Below, one piece after another: positions 55,866-64,000 of a stretch of DNA of 64,000 nt. Source of the stretch: Magnetaquiglobus sp039908105. Lineage in GTDB: Bacteria > Pseudomonadota > Magnetococcia > Magnetococcales > Magnetaquicoccaceae. The first letter of the stretch is position 1. Every line of letters begins with the position of its first letter. Under the pieces are notes generated by a model. The model saw only the letters and a list, made by a program, of their open reading frames with translations, had not been told where the DNA came from and ran no database searches. The DNA is taken from NCBI GenBank assembly GCA_039908105.1, contig JAMOBI010000001.1:1-64000 (forward strand). Direction: 5' to 3'. A program made the translations under genes and the position numbers.

Positions 55866-57233
55866 ATGTCCGACCATGAATTCTCCCTGCCAACACCCGA
55901 AGGTTCCGCGCGCCGTCTGGCCGTGGGTTGGTTTTGTCTCGCGCTCTACTCGCTGATCGGCGCGGGATTGGTGGTGATCCTGATCCTGATCGCCCGCATG
56001 CCGATCATTCACGATCTCATCCCCTGGACCGGCTCGTTCAAGACCGCTTTGGTGATCCATGTCGATCTGTCGGTACTCGTCTGGTTCTTATCGTTTGCGG
56101 GACTTCTGGCGAGTTTCAATCTCAAGGAAGGAAGCGGACGGGTCGGTCTGGCCGCACTCGGGGTGGCAACCACCGGTGCGGTGTTGATCACCTTCTCGCC
56201 ATTCCTGGGTCGGGATGCCCCGTTCATGAACAACTACGTCCCGGTACTGGAGAACGGCGCCTTTTTTCTGGGTCTGATCCTGTTTTTGACCGGCATCGGG
56301 GTGATGAGCCTGCATGCGTTGCTTATCGCACGCCCTTCGGAAGGGTGGTCGAGCGGTGCCGGTGCGTTGCGGTTCGGGCTGCAAACCGGTCTGTTGATTC
56401 TGGTGATCTCGCTGATCTTCTGGCTCTGGAGCTATCTGGTCCTGCCCAAGGGACTCGAAGGGGTGATCTATTACGAAGCGCTGTTCTGGGGGGGCGGGCA
56501 TGTCCTGCAATTCACCCACACGCAGCTGGTGATCGTCGCCTGGCTGTGGCTCGCCTCCGCAGCGGGCGGCACCCACTCGCTGACCCCACGTGTGGCAGCA
56601 CTGTTGTTTCTGCTCGGGGCGCTGCCGGTCGTGGTCGCACCCCTCCTGCACACCCGTTTCATGCCGGGTGAGGCCGGATTCCAGGTCGGCTTTGCCGATT
56701 TGATGAAATATGGCGGTGGAGTCGCCGCACTGCCTGCCGGACTGGCCGCCTTCGTCGCGTGGCGGAAAACCTCCCTGGAGAATCCCGCTTCTCAACCTTT
56801 GCGGCTGGCCTTGATTATGTCCCTGGTGCTGTTCGGTCTGGGTGGGGTGATCGGCTTTTTGATCCAGGGGGTCAATGTCACCATTCCCTCGCACTATCAC
56901 GGCTCGATCGTCTCCGTGACCGTGGCCTATATGGGATTGAGCTATCATCTTTTGCCGCGTCTCGGATTTGCCGTGCCACCGCTACGCCTGACGATGTGGC
57001 AGCTCTGGCTTTATGCCGGCGGCTCGATGTTGCATGTATTCGGTCTGGCCTGGTCAGGCATTTTGGGGGTGCAAAGAAAAACCGCTGGCGAGGCCCAAGG
57101 TTTGGACACCATGGCCAAGAAATTGGCCATGGGCATCACCGGTGCCGGCGGACTGATCGCGGTGATCGGGGGCATTCTATTTATCCTGATCTGTTATCGA
57201 GTGCTGCGCCGGCGGACATCCAGTCAATTCTGA
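55866..57233 (+). CDS. Heme-copper oxidase subunit I-like membrane protein, divergent
   Basis: A 455-residue protein with about 12 membrane segments and the histidine layout of oxidase/NO reductase subunit I: His65 in helix 2, His212 (GGGHVLQF), His218, and an H-x-H pair His343/His345 (PSHYHG). The His-His pair that completes CuB is missing; only His262 lies near that place. No partner subunit gene is adjacent. It may bind heme without oxygen reduction, or act on another gas. Function is uncertain. Confidence 0.7.
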   Translation: MSDHEFSLPTPEGSARRLAVGWFCLALYSLIGAGLVVILILIARMPIIHDLIPWTGSFKTALVIHVDLSVLVWFLSFAGLLASFNLKEGSGRVGLAALGVATTGAVLITFSPFLGRDAPFMNNYVPVLENGAFFLGLILFLTGIGVMSLHALLIARPSEGWSSGAGALRFGLQTGLLILVISLIFWLWSYLVLPKGLEGVIYYEALFWGGGHVLQFTHTQLVIVAWLWLASAAGGTHSLTPRVAALLFLLGALPVVVAPLLHTRFMPGEAGFQVGFADLMKYGGGVAALPAGLAAFVAWRKTSLENPASQPLRLALIMSLVLFGLGGVIGFLIQGVNVTIPSHYHGSIVSVTVAYMGLSYHLLPRLGFAVPPLRLTMWQLWLYAGGSMLHVFGLAWSGILGVQRKTAGEAQGLDTMAKKLAMGITGAGGLIAVIGGILFILICYRVLRRRTSSQF

Positions 57234-57360
57234 CCATGGTTTGCAGCCGGAGTCTATTTTGTCTCTTGCAAATCGTTGCTCTTGGTGTCTGACTTCTGGT
57301 AATCTGTTGCGATGCATCACCATCTTTAGACTTTATTAAAGGAAACACAGGGTCATCGAC

Positions 57361-58098
57361 ATGCAGGATCGTGTTGCCATCGTTACCGGATCAAGCAGCG
57401 GCATCGGACGGGTGATCGCCGTGCGTCTGGCGCAACTGGGCGCCAGGCTGGTTCTGATCAGCAATGAATCGGTGAAAATTCTGGAAGCGCTCGAAGAGGT
57501 ACGGGCCATCTCGCCTGACTCAGAGGCCTTCGAGGCCGACGTCACCTCACTGCCGTGCCTGGAAGAGTCGATCAAACTCACCCAGGAAAAATTCGGTCGC
57601 ATTGACATTCTGGTCAATAACGCCGGTATCACCCGCGATGCCCTGTTGGTGCGCATGTCGCCCAAGGATTGGGATCGGGTGCTGGAGGTCAACCTGACCA
57701 GCGTCTTCCACATGACCCGCATGGTGCTCAAGCCCATGATGAAAGCCCGCTACGGACGCATCGTCAACATCGCCTCCGTGGTCGGGGTCACCGGCAATCC
57801 GGGCCAGGCCAACTATGTCGCCTCCAAGGCTGCGCTGATCGGCTTTTCCAAGAGCGTAGCGCTGGAAACCGCCTCGCGCAACATTACCGTCAACTGTGTC
57901 GCACCGGGTTTCATCCGCACCGCGATGACCGATGCGTTGAATCCGAAAGCAAGAGAGGCTATCCTCTCGCGAATTCCCTTGGGTACCATGGGCGAGGCCG
58001 AGGATGTGGCCAATGCCGTGGCCTTTCTGGCTGCGGAACGCTCCGGGTACATCACGGGTGAGACCCTCCACGTCAACGGGGGGCTCCATATGGCCTGA
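57361..58098 (+). CDS. fabG: 3-oxoacyl-ACP reductase
   Basis: This 245-residue short-chain dehydrogenase reduces 3-oxoacyl-ACP with NADPH in fatty-acid elongation. Motifs: TGSSSGIG for the nucleotide, NNAG, and catalytic Ser139, Tyr152 and Lys156 (YVASK). The C-terminus GETLHVNGGLHMA is typical. It leads the fabG-acpP-fabF-mltG-tmk cluster. Confidence 0.95.
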   Translation: MQDRVAIVTGSSSGIGRVIAVRLAQLGARLVLISNESVKILEALEEVRAISPDSEAFEADVTSLPCLEESIKLTQEKFGRIDILVNNAGITRDALLVRMSPKDWDRVLEVNLTSVFHMTRMVLKPMMKARYGRIVNIASVVGVTGNPGQANYVASKAALIGFSKSVALETASRNITVNCVAPGFIRTAMTDALNPKAREAILSRIPLGTMGEAEDVANAVAFLAAERSGYITGETLHVNGGLHMA

Positions 58099-58180
58099 TC
58101 GTTGCGCCCATTCAAGCACGACAGGACTTTTTCGTTCAACCTTACACGTTATTGTCATCCATCCATAAGGAAATACACAC

Positions 58181-58417
58181 ATGAGCAACATTGCCGAACG
58201 GGTCAAGAAGATCGTCGTCGAACAGCTGGGCGTCGAAGCCAGCCAAGTCACCGAAGAGGCCAATTTCGTCGATGATCTGGGTGCCGACTCCCTGGATACC
58301 GTCGAGTTGGTGATGGCCCTGGAGGAGGAATTTGGCTGCGAAATCCCCGATGACGCAGCGGAAAAAATCGTGACGGTCAAGCAGGCGATTGAATTCATCG
58401 AAAAAAATCTGGGTTGA
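58181..58417 (+). CDS. acpP: Acyl carrier protein
   Basis: A 78-residue acidic carrier. The phosphopantetheine serine is Ser37 in GADSLDTVELVMALEEEF. Spacing of 82 bases from fabG and 146 bases to fabF is normal for this cluster. Confidence 0.98.
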   Translation: MSNIAERVKKIVVEQLGVEASQVTEEANFVDDLGADSLDTVELVMALEEEFGCEIPDDAAEKIVTVKQAIEFIEKNLG

Positions 58418-58563
58418 TTCACCCAAGGAGTGCATTTTTCCACACATCCCGGTTGGCGCGCGGAACGGACACCTTTTCGGACCCGAGCGGACAATAACTT
58501 CCGCCCATCCGATGTCCGCTTCCAAGGCCAATCGCAGCATCGCGCTTAAGGAGCGAGCGAGCC

Positions 58564-59808
58564 GTGGCAGAACGTCGAGTGGTCATGACGGGTATCGGGT
58601 TGATCACCCCACTGGGTGTGGGCATCGGTCCGGTTTGGCAGGGTTTGACCGAAGGTCGTTCCGGGATCGGTCCAATCACCCGTTTCAATCCTGAAGAGTA
58701 TGCATGTCGCATCGCCGGTGAGTGCCGGGGATTCGATCCCGAGGCCTGGGTTGACAAAAAGGATGTGAAGAAGATGGATCTCTTCATGCACTTCGGTGTC
58801 GCCGCGGCCCAATTGGCCTGGGAGAATTCGGGACACACGGTCACCGAAGAGAACGCCCATCGCATCGGCGTGATCATCGGTTCTGGCATTGGCGGACTCA
58901 CGGCGATTCAGAATCAGGCGTTCACGTTGAAAGAGCGCGGACCCCGGCGCATCTCGCCGTTTTTCATTCCCATGTCGCTGATCAACCTGATCTCCGGACA
59001 TGTCGCCATCCGTTATGGCATGAAAGGTCCGAACCATTCGGTGGTGACCGCCTGTGCCACGGGTGCCCACGCCATCGGCGATGCCATGCGCATCATTCAA
59101 CGCGGCGAGGCCGACGTGATGCTCGCGGGTGGTGCCGAGGCTGCCATTTGTGAGCTGGCAGTCGGTGGCTTTGCCGCAGCCAAGGCCCTGACCAGTCGCA
59201 ACGACGATCCGACTGCGGCCTCGCGCCCCTGGGATCGAGGCCGCGACGGTTTCGTGATGGCCGAGGGGGCCGGTGTGGTGGTACTGGAGTCCCTGGAGTC
59301 GGCTTTGGCGCGAGGTGCCACCATCTATGCCGAAATGATCGGTTATGGGATGTCCGGCGATGCCTATCACATCACGGCACCGCAACCGGATGGCGAGGGA
59401 GCGGCCCGTTGCATGAACGCCGCCATTCGGGATGCCGGGATCGCTCCCGAGGCGATCGGCTACATCAACGCCCACGGCACCTCCACGCCGATCGGCGATC
59501 ACATGGAGACCCTGGCGGTCAAGCTGGCGCTCGGCGAGGCCAATGCCCGCAAGGTGATGATCTCCTCCACCAAGTCGATGACCGGACATCTGCTCGGCGC
59601 GGCGGGCGGGGTCGAGGCCATCTTCACCGCGCTTGCGTTGAAGCATGGCGTGCTGCCCCCGACGATCAACCTCACCGATCCGGATCCGGAGTGTGATCTC
59701 GATTACATTCCCAACACGGCGCGTGAGAAGGTGGTTGAATACGCCTTGTCGAACTCCTTCGGCTTTGGCGGCACCAATGCCACTCTGGTCATGAAGCGCT
59801 TTCATTGA
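58564..59808 (+). CDS. fabF: 3-oxoacyl-ACP synthase II
   Basis: A 414-residue condensing enzyme. The Cys-His-His triad is Cys164 (TACATGAHA), His304 (NAHGTSTPIGD) and His342 (MTGHLLGAAGG). The start is GTG 58564, preceded by AAGGAGCGAG. The stop overlaps the mltG start by four bases. Confidence 0.97.
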   Translation: MAERRVVMTGIGLITPLGVGIGPVWQGLTEGRSGIGPITRFNPEEYACRIAGECRGFDPEAWVDKKDVKKMDLFMHFGVAAAQLAWENSGHTVTEENAHRIGVIIGSGIGGLTAIQNQAFTLKERGPRRISPFFIPMSLINLISGHVAIRYGMKGPNHSVVTACATGAHAIGDAMRIIQRGEADVMLAGGAEAAICELAVGGFAAAKALTSRNDDPTAASRPWDRGRDGFVMAEGAGVVVLESLESALARGATIYAEMIGYGMSGDAYHITAPQPDGEGAARCMNAAIRDAGIAPEAIGYINAHGTSTPIGDHMETLAVKLALGEANARKVMISSTKSMTGHLLGAAGGVEAIFTALALKHGVLPPTINLTDPDPECDLDYIPNTAREKVVEYALSNSFGFGGTNATLVMKRFH

Positions 59809-60839
59809 AACGCTGGCTCCAGGATGTCGCCTTCACCCTTTTGTTGGGTGGACTGATCATTTTGGGAGCGATCGCCTACGCCTTCGTCGAATTTCTCGAC
59901 ACCCCGTCACCAGTCACCCGTCGTGTGATGATCGAAAAGGGCTGGGGCCCCAAAAAAATCGCCCTGCATCTGGAGTCGCAGGGCGTGGTGAACTCCTCGG
60001 TCTGGTTCGGATGGCTGATGCGTATGCATCTGCCGGGGTCGATCCGTCTGCACGCGGGCGAATATCAGATTCATGCCGGTGAATCTCCGGCCTCCCTGTT
60101 GATCCGCATGGAGCATGGCGACGTGGTGCGCCATCGATTCTCTTTCCCAGAAGGGATGACCGTAGAGGAGGTCGCATCCCGGCTGCGTAAACACGGTTGG
60201 CATGAGGCCGAAGGGCGGCTGAAAGATGCGGCACTGCCACGCAAACTCGGCGTAACCGCCCCTTCTCTTGAGGGTTGGCTCTTCCCGGAGACCTATCAGT
60301 ACGTGCGAGGCGACACCATCGAGGAGATGTTGACCCGCATGGTACGCATGACCAAGAAGGTGCTCGAACGAGAGTGGAACGCACGCGCGCCGGAGATGAA
60401 TCTGACCCCACTGGAGGCATTGACCCTGGCCTCGATCATCGAAAAGGAGACCGGTCGCGCCGAGGAGCGCACGCGCATTTCGGGGGTGTTTCACAACCGC
60501 CTGAGAAAGCACATGCGCCTGGAGAGCGATCCGACGGTCATTTACGGTCTGCCGGATTTTGATGGCGATCTGACCCGCAAGGATCTGGCCACGCCGACCC
60601 CTTTCAACACTTACGTGATTCACGGCCTGCCGCCCACGCCGATCTGCAATCCGGGCGAGGCATCGATTCATGCCGCACTCCATCCGGATGCGACCGAAGA
60701 GCTGTTTTTTGTTGCCACCGGGGATGGTACGCATCAATTTTCCAAGACCTATGCCGAACATCGCGCCAAGGTGAACCGGTATCAGCGTGGCGTTCGCAGC
60801 GAAGGGAGTGCCGCTCGGGAAAAAAATGTCCAGCCCTGA
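59805..60839 (+). CDS. mltG: Endolytic murein transglycosylase MltG
   Basis: This 344-residue inner-membrane enzyme cleaves nascent peptidoglycan strands. One N-terminal membrane helix (about 8-28) is followed by a LysM-like part and the YceG domain, with catalytic Glu in LASIIEKETGRAEER and the motifs RLRKHMRLESDPTVIYG and TPICNPGEASIHAA. Translation starts at TTG 59805, overlapping fabF as TTGA, the same junction type as recA-parC. It overlaps tmk by 14 bases. Confidence 0.94.
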   Translation: MKRWLQDVAFTLLLGGLIILGAIAYAFVEFLDTPSPVTRRVMIEKGWGPKKIALHLESQGVVNSSVWFGWLMRMHLPGSIRLHAGEYQIHAGESPASLLIRMEHGDVVRHRFSFPEGMTVEEVASRLRKHGWHEAEGRLKDAALPRKLGVTAPSLEGWLFPETYQYVRGDTIEEMLTRMVRMTKKVLEREWNARAPEMNLTPLEALTLASIIEKETGRAEERTRISGVFHNRLRKHMRLESDPTVIYGLPDFDGDLTRKDLATPTPFNTYVIHGLPPTPICNPGEASIHAALHPDATEELFFVATGDGTHQFSKTYAEHRAKVNRYQRGVRSEGSAAREKNVQP

Positions 60840-61452
60840 TGGTACTCTTCCAGCTGCTGCCCGATTTATTTCCTTTGAAGGGGGTGAAGGAGCGGGCAAA
60901 TCGAGCCAGATGACGCTGCTTGCCGAACGATTGCGTTCATTGAGTGTCGATGTGGTCACCACGCGCGAGCCAGGCGGCTGTCCGGTGGCAGAAAGAATCC
61001 GCGCGTTGGTTGTGGGCGGTCAACCCGGGGATTTCGACATTCGCTCGGAGTGGTTATTGATGTTGGCTGCGCGCGTCGAGCATCTGCGTGCAGTCATTCG
61101 ACCCGCCTTGGCGCGTGGGGCGTGGGTATTGTGCGATCGTTTTTCCGACAGCACCTTGGCGTATCAGGGATACGGGCGCGGATTGGATCTCGAGTCTCTG
61201 GTGGCGATGAATCGTTTTGTGCAGGATGGCGTGACCCCGGATCGTGTGATTCTGTTGGATGTCGAGCCCCCGGTCGGATTGGCGCGTGCGGTGGGGAAGA
61301 ATCGGTTCGAAGCGGAACAGCTGGCATTTCACCAACGGGTTCGGGCTGGATATCTGGCTCTGGCAGTGGCCGAACCGGTTCGTTGGCGGGTGATCGATGC
61401 CCATGAGGATCCCGCCTGTGTCGCCGAGGCGGTGTGGCGAGCGGTGGTTTAA
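60826..61452 (+). CDS. tmk: Thymidylate kinase
   Basis: This 208-residue enzyme phosphorylates dTMP to dTDP. P-loop FEGGEGAGKSSQ, REPGG and the DRFSDSTLAYQGYGRG motif are present. ATG 60826 lies inside the end of mltG; a longer frame from 60787 is less likely. The stop codon TAA is part of the terminus of a family-1 repeat (GTGGTTTAAACCGC), so the last residues were set when the element inserted. The protein ends VWRAVV. Confidence 0.94.
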   Translation: MSSPDGTLPAAARFISFEGGEGAGKSSQMTLLAERLRSLSVDVVTTREPGGCPVAERIRALVVGGQPGDFDIRSEWLLMLAARVEHLRAVIRPALARGAWVLCDRFSDSTLAYQGYGRGLDLESLVAMNRFVQDGVTPDRVILLDVEPPVGLARAVGKNRFEAEQLAFHQRVRAGYLALAVAEPVRWRVIDAHEDPACVAEAVWRAVV

Positions 61453-61569
61453 ACCGCAACCAGCTTGGAATGTGTAATTTTTATTAGTAAAAAAAAGAGA
61501 GGGTCTGGGAGATTCATCTCCCAGGGTTTTGACTTTGACTTTAGCGCGCTCTTCAAAGGAAGCATTTAT
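61448..61569 (-). repeat. Family-1 structured repeat, truncated copy I
   Basis: Right terminus TTTAAACCGCAACCAGCTTGG, the A-rich strip, hairpin CTGGGAGATTCATCTCCCAG and ACTTTAGCGCGCTCTTCAAA are present. It then breaks off at GGAAGCATTTAT, so the second and third hairpins are missing. It overlaps the tmk stop codon. Confidence 0.85.
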
Positions 61570-61633
61570 TCAATGAAGATTTTCATCATTCTAATGTAAT
61601 CTTTGTTAATCTGTTAGCCGAATTCTGTAGAAA

Positions 61634-62215
61634 TCACTCCCCAAACGCCATCCAACTCACACGCAGCTCTCGCGGACGTTCCTCGGCACGAGTCATCACC
61701 ACCAGCGTAAATCCCTGGGCATCGACCGACTCGGTGGTCAGCTGAAAATGAATTTTTTCCAACCCCGGCTCCATGCCGACCACGCCCAACGTCACGCGCG
61801 GCGAACGGGAAAACGGTTTTTCAAACACCACCCGCTCACGAAACTCTCTTTCACGATTGAACAGATTGACAATCCGCCACGCCTTGTCCTCCTGACGGGC
61901 AATCACACCTCCCTGTTCCAAGCGTACATCGACAGATTTTGGCAAGGATTCCAACCGTTCAAGACGCTCCAGCACCCTGTGCAATTGTGTCTCGATGGCT
62001 GCCAGACGGGTACGGTTCTCCTCCACTCCCTCCCTCTGTTGTGCATCCCGCGCCTCCTGCAACTCCCTTTGCTGCACACGAAGGGCATCACTCCCCAACA
62101 ACCACGCGCGCCAACCGCCCGGCTGTGCTTCCCCTTCTGGCATGCCACCACGCAAAAACAACAATCCACTCAAGATCACCACCAACGACAATGACAACCA
62201 AAACAGACGAATCAT
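61634..62215 (-). CDS. Single-pass membrane protein with H-type lectin domain
   Basis: This 193-residue protein has an N-terminal membrane helix (about 5-22), a coiled coil rich in Glu/Arg (about 45-92) and a C-terminal H-type lectin-like domain (about 125-193) seen in RVVFEKPFSRSPRVTLGVVG, GFTLVVMT and the final VSWMAFGE. Such domains bind sugars in trimers. Outward display of the lectin part is likely by topology but not proven. Codon use resembles the surrounding genes. Confidence 0.75.
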   Translation of the reverse strand: MIRLFWLSLSLVVILSGLLFLRGGMPEGEAQPGGWRAWLLGSDALRVQQRELQEARDAQQREGVEENRTRLAAIETQLHRVLERLERLESLPKSVDVRLEQGGVIARQEDKAWRIVNLFNREREFRERVVFEKPFSRSPRVTLGVVGMEPGLEKIHFQLTTESVDAQGFTLVVMTRAEERPRELRVSWMAFGE

Positions 62216-62450
62216 ACGGATCTCCCAAATTTGTTCCCAGTGACGATCCAGCGTTCAAAAGGCCAGAGAAATCGGTTACAATGGCCGATCAAAAATTGAT
62301 TGTCCATGGAGCGTTCCCGGAACACAATGCGCGACGCAAGGAAGACCGATCTTTTGACGATCCGTGACGACAGAGAACGGATTGAAACCGACATTCACCC
62401 CAGATGACAAACCAACCTGATTGGTTGCAAACAAACCAACCGAACAAGCC

Positions 62451-63245
62451 ATGACCAGACATTTCAACGGACATTGGGAGATCATCGGCAGCGGACCACC
62501 CGTCCTGTGCGTGTCCGGATTTGCCAGTGGCAACTGGATGTACCGCCCCATCGCACAGATGCTGGCCGACCGTTTTGCTTTCATCCTGCCTGACAACCGG
62601 GGCATGGGACTCTCACCACCCGCAACCCAGACGTATAGTCTCGATGATCTGGCGCAAGACCTGTTCAATCTCATGGACCAGCTCAAGCACGAACGATTCG
62701 CGCTGATAGGTCTGAGCATGGGGGGATTCATCGCCCAGATTCTTGCCACCCGCCATCCTGATCGAATCAAACATTTGGTATTGATGTGTACGAGTTCCAA
62801 TGATTCGGCTTTCAAGGAACTCTTCCCGATGCTCACGCGCGACCAGATTGCAGCCATTTACCTGCTGCGACGCGAGGAGCGCGTACGTGCCGCGCTTTCC
62901 GAATCGTTCTGCCCGTTTTTATACAACCGGTATCCTGATACCCACGCTTACATCCTGGAACAACGACTGCGTTACGAACCGGAGAGTGCCCAGGTATTGA
63001 TGCAATACGATGCCGTGGCACGATTCTTCAACTCGGAGGCGATTCCACTCGAACAGCTGACCATGCCGACTCTGATCCTCTCCGGCGCGCTCGATCTGCT
63101 CGTACCGGTAGCCAATGGTCAACTGTTGGCCAAACGACTGCCGAAGGCGGAACTCCATGTCATCGAAGAGACCGATCATCTGTTCTTTCTTGAGAAGAGC
63201 ATGGAAGTAGCACGCCTGATCAAAAGCTTTCTGGAAAAACAATGA
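62451..63245 (+). CDS. Alpha/beta hydrolase
   Basis: This 264-residue cytoplasmic hydrolase has nucleophile Ser in GLSMGGFIAQ, acid Asp in LSGALDLLVPV and His in ETDHLFFLEK; the oxyanion region is VSGFASGNWMY. It is of the esterase/lactonase-like group, with substrate unknown. ATG 62451 is chosen; an upstream in-frame start at 62421 lacks support. The stop overlaps the ROK gene start (ATGA), so the two are co-translated. Confidence 0.88.
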   Translation: MTRHFNGHWEIIGSGPPVLCVSGFASGNWMYRPIAQMLADRFAFILPDNRGMGLSPPATQTYSLDDLAQDLFNLMDQLKHERFALIGLSMGGFIAQILATRHPDRIKHLVLMCTSSNDSAFKELFPMLTRDQIAAIYLLRREERVRAALSESFCPFLYNRYPDTHAYILEQRLRYEPESAQVLMQYDAVARFFNSEAIPLEQLTMPTLILSGALDLLVPVANGQLLAKRLPKAELHVIEETDHLFFLEKSMEVARLIKSFLEKQ

Positions 63246-64000
63246 GAGTGGGAATCGATTTGGGCGGGACAAAAATTGAGATTGTCGTGCTCGACCGGCA
63301 CGGCGCAATGCGCTATCGGGAACGTACACCCACCCCGCAAGGGGATTATCCGGCCACTCTGGAGGCCATGAGCGCACTGGTCGGTGATGCCGAAAAGTGC
63401 CTCGGGATCACCAACAAAATTCCGATCGGTGTGGGAATACCCGGTTCGGTCTCACCGGTGACCGGGGTGGTTCAGAATGCCAACTCCACCTGTCTGATCG
63501 GCCACAATCTGGCGAGCGACCTTAAGCAGCGACTCGATCGTCCGATCCGATTGGCCAATGACGCCGATTGTTTCGCACTATCCGAGGCGACCGATGGCGC
63601 CGGTGCTGACGCACCCTTGGTATTGGGGGTGATCCTCGGGACAGGCGTGGGTGGCGGAATCGTCTTCAACCGCCAGATTCTGGCTGGCCCCAACGCCATT
63701 GCCGGGGAATGGGGTCATAACGCCCTACCCTGGCCGGATGAGGATGAACGTCCGGGACCGGCCTGTTATTGTGGCCGAACAGGGTGTATCGAAACTTTTT
63801 TGTGCGGTCCGGCCTTAAGCCTGCAGTATCAAAAGGCGTGCGGATTGCTGCTTCAACCTGTCGAAATCGCACACCGTGCGCTTGATCAGGATCCGGTCGC
63901 AAAAGCACTGCTTGACCGATACGTGGAACGGCTGGCACGCGCCTTGGCGATGGTAATCAACATCATCGACCCACATGTCGTGGTACTCGGTGGCGGGATG
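63242..64000 (+). CDS. ROK-family sugar kinase (3' end beyond window)
   Basis: The first 253 residues of a ROK kinase: phosphate loop GIDLGGTKIEIVVLD, ANDADCFALSE with the catalytic Asp, GTGVGGGIV, and the zinc motif GHNALPWPDEDER plus CYCGRTGCIETF. The H-x-C-x-C-x4-C zinc site and EWGHN are intact. Fructokinase, N-acetylglucosamine kinase or glucokinase are all possible. The frame is open at the window edge. Confidence 0.92.
   Translation, partial: MRVGIDLGGTKIEIVVLDRHGAMRYRERTPTPQGDYPATLEAMSALVGDAEKCLGITNKIPIGVGIPGSVSPVTGVVQNANSTCLIGHNLASDLKQRLDRPIRLANDADCFALSEATDGAGADAPLVLGVILGTGVGGGIVFNRQILAGPNAIAGEWGHNALPWPDEDERPGPACYCGRTGCIETFLCGPALSLQYQKACGLLLQPVEIAHRALDQDPVAKALLDRYVERLARALAMVINIIDPHVVVLGGGM

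Overview
The window looks like chromosome from a motile, Gram-negative sulfur-metabolising proteobacterium. Supporting genes are recA-parC, pilT/pilU, lipoproteins with lipoboxes, the fabG-acpP-fabF-mltG-tmk order and a dsrA-dsrB-dsrL operon of the kind seen in sulfur oxidisers. The GC-rich code, the many GGDEF/GAF/PAS signalling proteins and the dsr genes fit a deep alphaproteobacterium such as the Magnetococcales. That placement is inference; no magnetosome gene is present here.

Layout. 0-3 kb: a membrane coiled-coil protein and two divergent XRE regulators. 3.3-14 kb: a potassium region with trkA-trkH, a kup gene and a KdpD/KdpE-like two-component pair without kdpFABC. trkAH lies between two broken direct copies of a DUF4337 gene, and a TerD-FtsK fusion gene sits in the middle of the region. 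14.7-22.5 kb: housekeeping genes pgk, uvrC and pgsA, a tRNA Gly-Cys-Gly cluster, an NYN nuclease, fabD and an RhlE-type helicase. 22.8-24.3 kb: a small membrane protein and a 130-bp miniature inverted-repeat element. 24.3-29 kb: the dsrABL operon with terminator and operator-like repeats. 29.3-37.5 kb: metY, a diguanylate cyclase, a hybrid histidine kinase that shares an unusual Cys/His GAF domain with the cyclase, and an ABC-F ATPase. 37.5-40.6 kb: decayed mobile DNA (two group II intron remnants, IS3, IS1595-like and IS21 fragments) around one lipoprotein gene. 40.6-48.5 kb: a Ser/Thr kinase with Sel1 repeats, parC, recA and a HEPT/MNT pair. 48.7-53.7 kb: pilT, two FlgO-like lipoproteins, pilU and a response regulator-GGDEF protein. 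53.9-57.2 kb: a RloA/RloB (AbiL-like) defence pair followed closely by an orphan heme-copper oxidase-like membrane protein. 57.4-61.5 kb: fatty-acid synthesis genes, mltG and tmk. The end holds an H-type-lectin membrane protein, an alpha/beta hydrolase and the start of a ROK sugar kinase.

The most striking pattern is a family of about 250-bp non-coding repeats with imperfect inverted termini and three internal hairpins. About nine copies are present in whole or part, most of them just 3' of a gene and in one preferred orientation. In two copies the third hairpin carries paired base changes that keep the stem, so the structure itself seems to be maintained. One copy is split by a 5'-truncated group II intron, and one supplies the stop codon of tmk. 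A second, smaller hairpin family is interspersed with it.
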